64,000 nt of DNA from Alphaproteobacteria bacterium (GTDB lineage: Bacteria > Pseudomonadota > Alphaproteobacteria > CAAHEQ01 > UBA3637): contig JAFYRI010000003.1 in the NCBI GenBank assembly GCA_017559525.1, positions 176,453-240,452 of the forward strand. The letters are read 5' to 3'. The notes beneath the pieces were generated by a model that saw nothing but the letters and a program-made list of their open reading frames with translations, ran no database searches and was not told the DNA's origin. The position numbers were made by a program, and so were the translations under genes. Below, in pieces: positions 46,401 through 54,361 of this stretch (position 1 is the stretch's first letter; the number at the start of each line of letters is the position of its first letter).

Positions 46401-46607
46401 ACTTTTGTCGGATATTTCAGGGGGATTAATTTCACGCAGAGCTTGGTGTGCAATATCGCGCAAGATATATTGATTTTTGCCATCACGATGAGTTTCAACT
46501 TCATGACGTGGAATATAGGTATATCCCAAGTTAATCAACTGCAAAATTGCAGGGATTTGCGAACTGCTAGCTTCATCAAAATCAGGAAGAATATATTGTT
46601 GTGTCAT
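43425..46607 (-). CDS. hsdR: Type I restriction enzyme R subunit
   Basis: This 1060-residue protein has an N-terminal PD-(D/E)xK nuclease region (RRPDIVLFVNGIPFAVIENKKAS: Asp and Glu-x-Lys). SF2 translocase motifs include HTQGSGKSLTMV, VLIDEAHRTQSG, FTGTPL, TGFDAPRDTVLY and QAIARVNRVF. A C-terminal helical region for HsdM/S contact is present. It translocates DNA and cleaves when two complexes meet. It lies at the far end of the operon from hsdM, after the HEPN gene. No truncation is seen. Confidence 0.96.
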   Translation of the reverse strand: MTQQYILPDFDEASSSQIPAILQLINLGYTYIPRHEVETHRDGKNQYILRDIAHQALREINPPEISDKSIDEALFALEKIKLDDGVVKASEDVFSDLLGGRAVSEIIDGKRTSPQLKFIDWKELSNNVFHVVAEFELEEDQNRRPDIVLFVNGIPFAVIENKKASVSVDEAITQMIRNQKYSQTPKFFLFPQILIATNVNQIKYGTMLTPFEFYSVWKEKEAPKDYEKNVLESVNKPVDVKTVAQIGADLLRTSYKQAKKQTLTAQDYGIYSLLKPERLLDLVRNFIIYDNGIKKITRYQQYFAIKKTIAKIQAMNENGKRRGGLIWHTQGSGKSLTMVMLVKNLIETITNPRVIVVTDRIDLDIQIRDTFAACNIKTGVQQATSCSDLVKKIKSKTLDVITTLVHKFDKPTNFVDEDNNIFVLIDEAHRTQSGDANAMMNKMLPRACQIAFTGTPLMKKVPKRLKGKVVSKSESIQKFGGLIDEYTISEAEKDGAVLPLIYQGRFVDQKIDKIADKFYERLASRFSESERKDFAKKCISNSVLEETSQRIEMIALDVNDHFLKNFKNTGLKGQLVAPSKYAAVMFKKALEMLGDINAEVVISDTLAEEGKDDVNSTHKKLVTEYMAEQKHKYGSLESREKQIIQDYKKNPEGCELLIVVDKLLTGFDAPRDTVLYLAKQLKDHNLLQAIARVNRVFDGDANKQSKTAGLIVDYSKNAKNLKNALELFSNYAPEDIENALLDTESQIALLKNIYTRLHDVLKNVTDINNSNAYVEFLADKAHEKEKEAFYDDVNKFIKQFSVCYSLYDFHDKMDQDTLEIYKKDLKRFVEIKKTTQLVLAEKVDFSKYKDQIMKLLDKYVSAGDVEVLSKEISLSDMHEFNQYIEDENNGLSDKSKADAILAQTRKVLRERYELQDEVFYGKFSEFIEKLLNDLKIAKKEDLASLLSQAKEIQKKVSDYEDNDIPQNMRNAKVYHPFYRNIQKFFTTTGDAYTQIIEHIVGLIKSSKVVDFQNNLNVKRKIFNELEDYLFDEVDEKLSADTIEQITETAWNIAVQNKDML

Positions 46608-46619
46608 TTTAGTGGCCTT

Positions 46620-48062
46620 TCAAAATGGAAATACAGGATAGTTTTCATTTAATACTTTTTTTATTTTTCCTAATAAACCGGTATCGGGAATTTGATCATA
46701 TTCACTCCAATCCCAATTTCGTTTAATCTCTGTTTGTTGAATATTTGTTGCAATCTCTAAAAATAAATTTTCTTGTTCTTCGAATGATAAGTTTTTATCA
46801 ATTATTTGTTCAATTAATTGTGGATTAGATATTTTTAGTCGTAATTTTTTGTTATCATCATAAAAACATTCTTCAACAATTCCTTGTATCAATGAAATTG
46901 GTGTATTTCCAACTGTAGATATACGATACAACAAACTATGAGCTCCAGATGAGCCTCCAACATAGCTCTGTAATATATTTCGTCCTAGTTCTACATACTC
47001 TTCATCACTCAGAGTGTCATCAAACGAACCAAAATGTATAATATATTCACACGCAGGATTTTGCATATGCCAATTATGAGATTTTAAACCAGATATTATT
47101 CTTGGATAAAGAGCTTTTAGCGATAATTCAATACTTGGAAGATCTCTCCAATTAATATCAAATACTATAAAAGAAAATTTTCTTCTCTGGTTTTCTGTTA
47201 ATATATTTTTAATGTAAAATGAATCCAAATATTTTATCAAAGACAGATTATCAGGTATATCTTCAAAAAGCCTATTAATGATAATGTTCTTAAATTTCTG
47301 ATCTAGCAATAAAAAGATATTCAATTCTGCAAAAACATTTAAAGATGCATTTCTATATGTGTATAATATGTTTTCAAATTCTTCATTACTCCAAATATTT
47401 TCTATCCCGATATTAAAAGCCATATAACTTAATATCATAATACCACGATTATACAATATTCCCTTTCGTTGATCTTTTGGAGTGTCATTTAAAAATTGGA
47501 GATATTTTTTTAAAAAATAGCTATATTTTTTAGGATCTATTATAGATATAAGTTCTTTTGAATATGTATTAATTTCTGTACTACTATTATTTAAAAAACT
47601 CTCTTCTTTTGTTAATCTATCTAAAATAAAAGATATTCCCCCCTCTTTTAATAATACAGGTCTAGATAACACAATCTGAATGATATTTTCTATAATTTGT
47701 TCACAATCTACTTTAGATGGAGCTTCTTCATATGGGTGTGAATACACACTTCTCATGGAAAAAAAATGTTTTAATTTTTCTTTTTCGGTATCTGAAATCA
47801 AATTAAAATTGAAAGCTCCATTAATTATTTCATTATCAACAGATTTATGTTGCTTTTCTAATTCTTCTATATTTTTATACAATTTACCTGCATTTGAATC
47901 TCGTTTGCCCAACTCGTAAAATCTTCTTTTTAATGATTCTGCGCAGGATAACCAAGCCATAATATAGGAGGCTCTGTAAAATCCATTCTCACAAAGTTTA
48001 ATTGCATCAGAAATCAAAGCCCTATCTTCTTTGTTTTTTATTTTACTGATATCAAAACCCAT
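46620..48062 (-). CDS. HEPN-like protein embedded between hsdS and hsdR
   Basis: This protein has 480 residues. Residues 10-140 are helical and end in SMRSVYSHPYEE with R104-x4-H109, the Rx4-6H catalytic signature of HEPN ribonucleases. The rest is an unrecognised helical domain with SGAHSLLYRIS. No signal or membrane helix is seen. It is translated next to hsdS (stop/start two bases apart), exactly where PrrC-type anticodon nucleases sit in other type I R-M operons. RNA cleavage upon R-M failure is inference; the residues and location are seen. Confidence 0.7.
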   Translation of the reverse strand: MGFDISKIKNKEDRALISDAIKLCENGFYRASYIMAWLSCAESLKRRFYELGKRDSNAGKLYKNIEELEKQHKSVDNEIINGAFNFNLISDTEKEKLKHFFSMRSVYSHPYEEAPSKVDCEQIIENIIQIVLSRPVLLKEGGISFILDRLTKEESFLNNSSTEINTYSKELISIIDPKKYSYFLKKYLQFLNDTPKDQRKGILYNRGIMILSYMAFNIGIENIWSNEEFENILYTYRNASLNVFAELNIFLLLDQKFKNIIINRLFEDIPDNLSLIKYLDSFYIKNILTENQRRKFSFIVFDINWRDLPSIELSLKALYPRIISGLKSHNWHMQNPACEYIIHFGSFDDTLSDEEYVELGRNILQSYVGGSSGAHSLLYRISTVGNTPISLIQGIVEECFYDDNKKLRLKISNPQLIEQIIDKNLSFEEQENLFLEIATNIQQTEIKRNWDWSEYDQIPDTGLLGKIKKVLNENYPVFPF

Positions 48063-48063
48063 A

Positions 48064-49281
48064 TCAATTCACTTTCACGCGGGTTTGGCCGGTTAAGAGT
48101 TGTTGCATTAAGCCTTTCTTTTGTTCTTTTAAGGCTTCTAATTTTTTATTCAAAAGATCAATTTCTTCATCAGCAGTTGATAAAATATCGGCAATTGCTT
48201 GTTGCTCGTTAATGTCAGAAGGAAGACAGATTTTTATAGTTGATAATGTTTTGAAATCAACAGTTTCTCGAACACTTCCTTGTGCTGAGTTACGCACTTT
48301 CGTATTAAATTCTGCTGTATCTATCCAATGCTTCATATAATCGGAATTTATTTTATCACCACATTTAAATATCACATACATGGGGCTTAAAACACCATTT
48401 TCAAAATTATCTAACCTATCAATTGACCCAACATTCAAACGTGAAGGATTATAAGCAAACTCACCTTTCTTTACGATTTTATAATTGCTTAAATCTTCAC
48501 TAGCAACACTTCTAGCAAATTGTTCTTCAGGTAAAACAAAGCCTCTGCTATTTGTAACGCTCAAAACTCGTTTAATTGTTAAATCTTTATTTCGCTTGCT
48601 AATTGAAAATAAAATTTCGCCTAATTTAACTTCTTTCCACGGTTGAGTGAATCCAGGGAGGCGGGTTTTTCCAGTTAAGAGTCTTTGCATCAGACCTTTT
48701 TTAAGGAGTTTCTTTTGCTCTATCAAAGATGATAACTTTTCAATCGCCTCATCCCAAGTCCCCAATATCCCCGCAATCTTCTCCTGCTCTGCAAGAGGCG
48801 GAAGAAGAACTTTTAATTGACCAAGCCCCTCTTGATCAATCGTTGTCATAGTTGTCGTTTTAGATAATTTCATAAATTGTATTTTAGCTATGGCTGTATT
48901 GCAATACGTAAAAAGGTAATAAGGGACAACCAACTGATCATTAGGACGTATACGCATAATGTGGCAATCAAAAACGCATCTAGAGTTTTTAGTTGGTACA
49001 ATATTGCACTGTGCAATGCCTTCTAACTTTAGTGACGATCTTGTAAATAAAAGGTCCCCTGTGATGGCCTCATAACGTTTTAATTCGTCTTCGGATACAT
49101 CAAGCAAAGAAAGACGATCGATATCTATTTTATCATTATATAAATCAACCACATTGATCAAAGGAACACCTTTTCCAACTTTTGTCGGATTATTAAAAAT
49201 ACCATTCATTATCCCTTTAGAAGATAATGAATTAAGAAACACAATATTCCACCCCTCAGGTATTTTTTGATTATTCCGCAT
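48064..49281 (-). CDS. hsdS: Type I restriction specificity subunit
   Basis: This 405-residue protein has two target-recognition domains separated by the helical conserved region LSSLIEQKKLLKKGLMQRLL followed by TGKTRLPGF. It ends in LNKKLEALKEQKKGLMQQLL followed by TGQTR, the second conserved coiled-coil repeat. These repeats bind HsdM. The first TRD ends near VLLPPLAEQEKIAGIL and the second near ICLPSDINEQQAIADIL. It overlaps the previous gene by 11 bases. A separate single-TRD gene sits upstream of hsdM, an unusual pairing. Confidence 0.93.
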   Translation of the reverse strand: MRNNQKIPEGWNIVFLNSLSSKGIMNGIFNNPTKVGKGVPLINVVDLYNDKIDIDRLSLLDVSEDELKRYEAITGDLLFTRSSLKLEGIAQCNIVPTKNSRCVFDCHIMRIRPNDQLVVPYYLFTYCNTAIAKIQFMKLSKTTTMTTIDQEGLGQLKVLLPPLAEQEKIAGILGTWDEAIEKLSSLIEQKKLLKKGLMQRLLTGKTRLPGFTQPWKEVKLGEILFSISKRNKDLTIKRVLSVTNSRGFVLPEEQFARSVASEDLSNYKIVKKGEFAYNPSRLNVGSIDRLDNFENGVLSPMYVIFKCGDKINSDYMKHWIDTAEFNTKVRNSAQGSVRETVDFKTLSTIKICLPSDINEQQAIADILSTADEEIDLLNKKLEALKEQKKGLMQQLLTGQTRVKVN

Positions 49282-49885
49282 CTTTTTCGACCTTTAATGA
49301 ATTTAATTTTAAATTAATATTCCCTCGTAAATCTTCAAAAAATGCCTGACAATTTTCAATAATTTTAGGAATATCAAACTGCCTGTGATCAATCTCTAAT
49401 GTATTTCCAAAAGATGTGCAATATGGAGCACTTACCCCTCTGGGGACATTTGCATTATGTTTAAAATCATTTGTGCACTTTCTTAGACGTTCTATTTCTT
49501 CATAATTGTTTATTTTTGTTATATCTATTTGATATTTTTTTAAATATTCTTCTTTTAATTTATCTATTTTAGAAATATTCGAAGAACTACCCAACATTGT
49601 ACTTAAATCAAATTCAATATCTGCACTGATTGAAGCAATCAGACTTCCATACATTTTATTGTGCAATTCTTCTATGAATTGAGCATACGGAATTCCGTCA
49701 AAATCGTCTTGTTTTTTATTTTTCAAATCTTTTATTATCATAATTTTTAAACGTTTGTCCCATTCAAGATAATATGTTTTAAAATTTTCCAAGCGACGAA
49801 ACCAACCATGAAAAACATATCCAGGATTGTAGCTACTCGTTATTTTTAAACTTAATCTAAATGGCTTATCATTTAATTTTGACAT
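49271..49885 (-). CDS. HEPN-like small protein in the R-M operon
   Basis: This protein has 204 residues from the ATG at 49885 (GGAG upstream; an in-frame TTG at 49900 lacks support). The N-terminal half is beta/alpha mixed (YVFHGWFRRLENFKTYYLEW). The C-terminal half holds ERLRKCTNDFKHNANVPRG with a NDxKH-type motif (N139, H143) reminiscent of inactive or divergent HEPN proteins. It precedes hsdS by overlapping it. A partner of the R-M or of the membrane protein upstream is possible; no known domain is certain. Confidence 0.5.
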   Translation of the reverse strand: MSKLNDKPFRLSLKITSSYNPGYVFHGWFRRLENFKTYYLEWDKRLKIMIIKDLKNKKQDDFDGIPYAQFIEELHNKMYGSLIASISADIEFDLSTMLGSSSNISKIDKLKEEYLKKYQIDITKINNYEEIERLRKCTNDFKHNANVPRGVSAPYCTSFGNTLEIDHRQFDIPKIIENCQAFFEDLRGNINLKLNSLKVEKDAE

Positions 49886-50435
49886 GTTTTTTTTCTCCAA
49901 AGATTATATCGGCATTCTTTACCAAAATGTTCCAAATCGGAGTAGGTATAATCATGGATCTATTACCATGACATTGAATGATTTTTTTGTTTTCTAATTG
50001 CCTTAAAAATTTTATAACCTTTTCTTTGGTGTTAAATTGTTTTTTATACAAGTTAAAAGTAAATCCCCCACCAAATTTTGACATTTGTTTTTTCTTATAA
50101 AAATAACTATCGTAATTCATCTCTATCGAAAGTTCATTGTCATTTTCATAAATGCGACTATATAAAAAATCTTTTTCTTCAGGAGTGCAATTCTTTAACG
50201 TCTTTAATAAGTTTTTGTTTACAAAAAAATCTTTGATTTTTTTAAAAAGAGATAACATAATCTTTGTTAATAATTTTTCAAATAGGTATGCAAAACCCAA
50301 AGAAGTGATAATTAAAGGTGCGAGATACTGTCTATCTAAGTTAAAATATAAAACAGCACACCAAACAGCTCCGACACAAATATACTGCCATGGATTTTTT
50401 AATTGGGTAATTAAAGAAGTCAAAATTGTTTCCAT
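49869..50435 (-). CDS. Membrane protein resembling superinfection exclusion protein B
   Basis: This protein has 188 residues from the ATG at 50435, preceded by AAGGAAAT. Two transmembrane helices are visible (PWQYICVGAVWCAVLYF and YLAPLIITSLGFAYLFEKLL). The cytoplasmic domain with LKTLKNCTPEEKDFLYSRIY is similar in layout to the SieB/DUF family that blocks incoming phage. This resemblance is by pattern only. It lies within the R-M operon directly after a DUF6680-like membrane protein, supporting an anti-phage function by context. Confidence 0.6.
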   Translation of the reverse strand: METILTSLITQLKNPWQYICVGAVWCAVLYFNLDRQYLAPLIITSLGFAYLFEKLLTKIMLSLFKKIKDFFVNKNLLKTLKNCTPEEKDFLYSRIYENDNELSIEMNYDSYFYKKKQMSKFGGGFTFNLYKKQFNTKEKVIKFLRQLENKKIIQCHGNRSMIIPTPIWNILVKNADIIFGEKKHVKIK

Positions 50436-50436
50436 T

Positions 50437-50949
50437 TTACTTATTTCCTTCATCTTCTTTTGTCTTATCATTCTTTATGGTGTTCTGTGTGGCATTCTTT
50501 ACCAACTCAACAAACCCTTTTTGCCCCTCGCGCACTAAATCATATTGTTTCCATTCCTCTACTAACCAGTTAGGAATATAAGGATTAGATATGATTTCAT
50601 CCCACGCAATTTTATCATCATATCCTAAATCTTTCGCAATGGTTTCAATTAATTTGGTTCTTTTACTTAATATTGAATAGTTATCTGCATTTGCTTTTGA
50701 ATACTCACTAAATAAATCTTTCCATGCCGCACGAACTCTCGGGCTATCGGCAAAAACAACATCTAAAGAGTTAAGAGTTTTAACATAATCTATTGTTCCT
50801 GAAACAGCTCTTGAGATCATTAATTGCTTAAAGACCTCCATCTTCTCCTTGCGTTTTTCATTTCTAGTTGTTAACCACATTGTAATTAACACTGCAACTA
50901 TCGGAGATAAAACAATAGCTATAATATTAATCCAATCTTTAAGTTCCAT
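50437..50949 (-). CDS. DUF6680-like membrane-anchored protein
   Basis: This protein has 170 residues from the ATG at 50949 (AGGAGAT upstream); the longer frame overlaps fic. There is one N-terminal TM helix (WINIIAIVLSPIVAVLITMW), then a charged linker and a helical domain with the FKQLMISRAVSG, LDVVFADSPRVRAAW and EIISNPYIPNWLVEEWK patterns I associate with DUF6680. Function is unknown. Tight packing between fic and the SieB-like gene makes it part of the same operon. Confidence 0.65.
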   Translation of the reverse strand: MELKDWINIIAIVLSPIVAVLITMWLTTRNEKRKEKMEVFKQLMISRAVSGTIDYVKTLNSLDVVFADSPRVRAAWKDLFSEYSKANADNYSILSKRTKLIETIAKDLGYDDKIAWDEIISNPYIPNWLVEEWKQYDLVREGQKGFVELVKNATQNTIKNDKTKEDEGNK

Positions 50950-50950
50950 A

Positions 50951-52009
50951 TTAATCTCCTTTCTTCTCCAATTTTTCCACAACTTCCCAATGACCACCGT
51001 TGTCAGGACCGATACGGCGAATTAAATTCTTCTCCTTAAGTTGTCGTAGGTTTTTCTCTACACCGGCTACGCTTAAATTAACAAAATCAGCCAATTGATT
51101 TGTGGTAATTTGCGGATTTTCGGAGATAAAGCGCATAATTTTCTCCTTACTTTTCTCCTTACTTTTTTCTGTTTTCTCCTTACTTTCTACCTTGCTTTTT
51201 ATCTGCATTTCGCGATTATCAAGCAGATTTTTTTCGCCCAAAAGCAAATTACCGAAGAATTTGTTTAAAAATTCCATGGTATAAGGAATGTCATGAGCTA
51301 AATTCTGATAATTTGCCCTAACCAACGCATTACGAAAATACTTAGCATGCTCTTTAAACATATCGTTATTAGTTTCAAAGCCCAAAGTATAAAGGTATTT
51401 AATAATAAATACTGTCGTTGCTCGGGTATTACCCTCGCCAAACGGATGAATTTGCCATATACCGGAAGTAAATTTTGCCAGTTGTTCCACTTTTTCACGT
51501 TTGGAAAGACCTTTGTAATTAAAGTTTTTCTCTTGCGAAAAGTCATAGTCCAAAGTTTCACGAATACTGTCTGCACGACCATAAACAACAGTATCACCGT
51601 TTAATATCGGCTCTTCTTTGGTGATATCATAGTCACGTATCTGGCCAGCAATTTTATGACCCAAAACACCCGTAAACAAAGACTTATGAATAGAAATCAG
51701 CTCTGCCGGACTAAATGAAAAACTATGTGTGCTTAAAAGTTTGGTAATTCGCGCCGAGACTTCATCCGCCTCTTTTTCACCATGTTCTTTAAGCGTTTTG
51801 GCGGGATTTTTCTTGTAATACTGGGTTATCTGTTCGCCAGCTTCATCAATAGAGATTTTACCCTCAATATTGTCCTTTGCGACTTCTATCAAGTATTTTG
51901 AAGGCGTGAGATTATCAACCCTTTGCAAACCGATGGCTATGCCCCAGTTTTCCGCCTTTTGATATTTTTCTGGCTCGGTTTGTTTTTTATATTCTTCAAA
52001 ATGTTCCAT
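50951..52009 (-). CDS. Fic/DOC family protein with winged-helix C-terminus
   Basis: This protein has 352 residues. The Fic core contains the active-site motif HPFGEGNTR at 188-196, preceded by a long helical lead (SFSFSPAELISIHKSLFTGV). Canonical HPFx(D/E)GNGRxxR is modified here: Thr replaces Gly and the second Arg is absent, so AMP-transfer activity is uncertain. The C-terminus (about 295-345) is a winged HTH (TNQLADFVNLSVAGVEKNL). It follows the hsdM stop with no gap, so it is co-translated. Fic genes often accompany R-M loci. Confidence 0.9.
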   Translation of the reverse strand: MEHFEEYKKQTEPEKYQKAENWGIAIGLQRVDNLTPSKYLIEVAKDNIEGKISIDEAGEQITQYYKKNPAKTLKEHGEKEADEVSARITKLLSTHSFSFSPAELISIHKSLFTGVLGHKIAGQIRDYDITKEEPILNGDTVVYGRADSIRETLDYDFSQEKNFNYKGLSKREKVEQLAKFTSGIWQIHPFGEGNTRATTVFIIKYLYTLGFETNNDMFKEHAKYFRNALVRANYQNLAHDIPYTMEFLNKFFGNLLLGEKNLLDNREMQIKSKVESKEKTEKSKEKSKEKIMRFISENPQITTNQLADFVNLSVAGVEKNLRQLKEKNLIRRIGPDNGGHWEVVEKLEKKGD

Positions 52010-53512
52010 TTATACTCCCAATTCTTTCAAGTATTCCGTCATTTGAGATTGAACTTTCTGAAGTTCATTTTCTAAATCAACAATCTCCACTTTCACTTTG
52101 GCTAAATCAACTTCTTCTTCCTCTTCAAAAGTATCCACATAACGTGGAATATTGAGGTTGAAATCATTTTCTTTAATCTCATCAAAGGTGGCAATATGCG
52201 AATATTTTTCAATCTCGCGACGATTCTTATAAGTATCCACAATTTTGTTGATATGTTCTTCTGATAAAGTATTCTGCTTTTTACCCGAAACATATTCCTT
52301 GCTGGCATCAATGAACAGTACATCTTTGCGATTTTCATTAGCCCCGCCTTTTTCTCGGCTTTTATCAAAGATCAAAAAGGCGACAGGAATACCCACATTT
52401 AAAAATAAGTTCGCGGGTAATCCGATAACGGCATCAAGGATGTTTTCTTCAATAAAAGCTTGACGGATTTTCCCTTCTGAACTCCCGCGGAATAAAACAC
52501 CATGTGGGACAATAACCGCCACACGTCCTGATTTTGGTTTTGCTGTTGCGACCATGTGAGAAATAAAAGCATAATCACCTTTACTAGCTGGTGGCATACC
52601 ACGATCAAAACGACGATAAATGTCATTTTCCAAATGTTTTTCACCCCATTTATCGAGAGAAAATGGAGGATTGGCAACAATAATATCAAATTGCATTAAA
52701 TGGTCATTTTCGACCAACATTGGATTGTTTAAAGTGTCACCCCATTCAATACGAGCAGAATCTTGACCATGCAAAAACATATTCATACGGGCTAAGTTAT
52801 AGGTTGCTCCCGTTTTTTCTTGACCATAAAGTGCGTAGTCGTTAGAGCCTTGTTTTTGTACTTCTTCACCAGCTAACAACAAAAGGCCGCCGGAACCACA
52901 GGCAGGGTCACAAATTCTGTCACCAGGTTTGGGCATTGCCAATTTAGCAAGCAACGAAGACAGAACTTTTGGTGTATAGAACTCCCCAGCTTTCTTGCCT
53001 GCATCAGAACCAAACCGCTCAATCAGGTACATATATGCATTACCTAATAAGTCTCCTTCAACTTCAGCCAAATTCACTTTATTAAAGTCCGTAATCATAT
53101 CACGAATCATCTTATTGCGTTGAGCGGTCTGACCTAAAATGGCTTGAGAGTTAAAATCAACTGTAAAAATGTCATGAAGTTGGGTGGAATTTACGTCTTC
53201 AATTTTATGTAACGCAATATTTATTAATTCACCGATATTATCAGCATTTTGCTCAGCGTAGATATCATAAAAGCTTGATCCTTTTGGCAAAATAAAACGT
53301 GCGTTCTTAAGACGGAGATCAATACGTTCTTGATCATCACCATAACGTTCTTTTAATTTTTGTACCTCTGCTTGTTTAAGATCGCTGATATATTTAAAGA
53401 ATAAAAAGGCCAAAATGTAATCCTTAAACACACTGGCATCTACAGTGCCTCTGGCGGAATCAGCCGCGTTCCATAACAATTTATTTAATTCATCTTGTGT
53501 AATTTTAGCCAT
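52010..53512 (-). CDS. hsdM: Type I restriction modification methyltransferase subunit
   Basis: This 500-residue N6-adenine methyltransferase has SAM-binding motif I DPACGSGGLLLLAG (about residue 203), catalytic motif IV NPPF (IVANPPFSLDKWGE), the N-terminal HsdM helical domain (LNKLLWNAADSARGTVDASV) and a C-terminal coiled coil. It methylates the sites recognised by HsdS, protecting host DNA. It lies after the half-HsdS gene and before fic; the full hsdS and hsdR are about 3 kb further along the operon, separated by four accessory genes. Confidence 0.96.
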   Translation of the reverse strand: MAKITQDELNKLLWNAADSARGTVDASVFKDYILAFLFFKYISDLKQAEVQKLKERYGDDQERIDLRLKNARFILPKGSSFYDIYAEQNADNIGELINIALHKIEDVNSTQLHDIFTVDFNSQAILGQTAQRNKMIRDMITDFNKVNLAEVEGDLLGNAYMYLIERFGSDAGKKAGEFYTPKVLSSLLAKLAMPKPGDRICDPACGSGGLLLLAGEEVQKQGSNDYALYGQEKTGATYNLARMNMFLHGQDSARIEWGDTLNNPMLVENDHLMQFDIIVANPPFSLDKWGEKHLENDIYRRFDRGMPPASKGDYAFISHMVATAKPKSGRVAVIVPHGVLFRGSSEGKIRQAFIEENILDAVIGLPANLFLNVGIPVAFLIFDKSREKGGANENRKDVLFIDASKEYVSGKKQNTLSEEHINKIVDTYKNRREIEKYSHIATFDEIKENDFNLNIPRYVDTFEEEEEVDLAKVKVEIVDLENELQKVQSQMTEYLKELGV

Positions 53513-53515
53513 TTT

Positions 53516-54079
53516 TTACTCCTTTGTTGTTTGACTTAGGATTAAATTTATAAGTTTTTTGCGATTTTGCGCTATTTTTTCCATTATACTGGATTCTTTT
53601 TCATAAAACAAAAAAAGCTCTACTAATTTTCTTTGTTTTTCCATTGGAATAAGGGGGATGTCAATTTGCTCAAGTTCTGAACGGATTATTGACTGAACTC
53701 CCGCAAAGTTTTGTTTTGCTGATAGGGCTTTTTGTCCCTCATTTGAGTTCAAGAATACGGCTATATACTCTGGTAGAAAGTTTTGGTCGTTTACACTGAT
53801 AACAAAAAATACTCCAGAAGCTATGCACTTTTCCTTGCACTTTAATACAGAGGCTTTATAGTTACCTCTATTTGAAAGCAAAATATCACCAGAACATAAA
53901 AAATGTGAAGATTTGATTTTTGCACTAGAAATAGTGGAACATGTGGAAATATCCTCTATAAACAGATTAGAAATGTCTTTAAACTGTATAACAGGTAATT
54001 CTCCATGAAGCATTTTAGAGAGCCCCTCTCGAAAACTATACCCCATGCGAAGATCTGCTATTTCTACTAGTTTTGTCAT
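53516..54079 (-). CDS. Half-HsdS (single target-recognition domain)
   Basis: This protein has 187 residues from the ATG at 54079 (AGAGGATAAC upstream). It has one TRD (LVEIADLRMGYSFREGLSKM, IQFKDISNL, LLSNRGNYKA, IPLIPMEKQRKLVELFLFYE) and then a helical tail ending in IAQNRKKLINLILSQ. A normal HsdS has two TRDs, so this may dimerise or modify specificity, be a relict, or feed recombination with hsdS. It is the first gene of the operon with its own promoter directly upstream. Confidence 0.8.
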   Translation of the reverse strand: MTKLVEIADLRMGYSFREGLSKMLHGELPVIQFKDISNLFIEDISTCSTISSAKIKSSHFLCSGDILLSNRGNYKASVLKCKEKCIASGVFFVISVNDQNFLPEYIAVFLNSNEGQKALSAKQNFAGVQSIIRSELEQIDIPLIPMEKQRKLVELFLFYEKESSIMEKIAQNRKKLINLILSQTTKE

Positions 54080-54105
54080 TTTGTTATCCTCTTGTTTGGG
54101 TATAA

Positions 54106-54133
54106 GTATTACATAAAAATTCAGAAATGTCAA
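54106..54133 (-). promoter_or_regulatory. Promoter of the R-M/defence operon
   Basis: On the minus strand TTGACA (54128-54133), a 16-base spacer and TAATAC (54106-54111) lie 26 bases before the first ATG. It probably drives the whole 12-kb run. Confidence 0.6.
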
Positions 54134-54193
54134 TACGCAGTAACCAATTTTGTGCTGTTTTTTTGTTGTTTTTTTACAGTAATAATTTTTGTG

Positions 54194-54222
54194 TTGATTT
54201 TTATTTTGAAATGGTGTATATA
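54194..54222 (+). promoter_or_regulatory. Promoter and structured leader of the GIY-YIG-like gene
   Basis: TTGATT (54194-54199), a 17-base spacer and TATATA (54217-54222). A roughly 130-base leader follows, with a hairpin GAGC.TGAA/TTCA.GCTC at about 54229-54249 and a long-range pairing of AAACCAAGA with TCTTGGTTT. It stands divergent from the hsd promoter. Confidence 0.5.
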
Positions 54223-54361
54223 AAAAATGAGCCTGAAAAATTCAAGCTCACAAACCGATAAACCAAGATAATGACTTTATCAGCTCTCACAACTCTAATA
54301 ATAGTTATTTTTCTTGGTTTGTCAAATAAAATTTAACAATAAAGCCAAGAAAGGAGAAATT

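Noticed and set aside
43425..54079. BREX or DISARM system
   Set aside because: No PglX, PglZ, BrxC or DrmA-type proteins; the genes are those of a type I R-M system with accessories.
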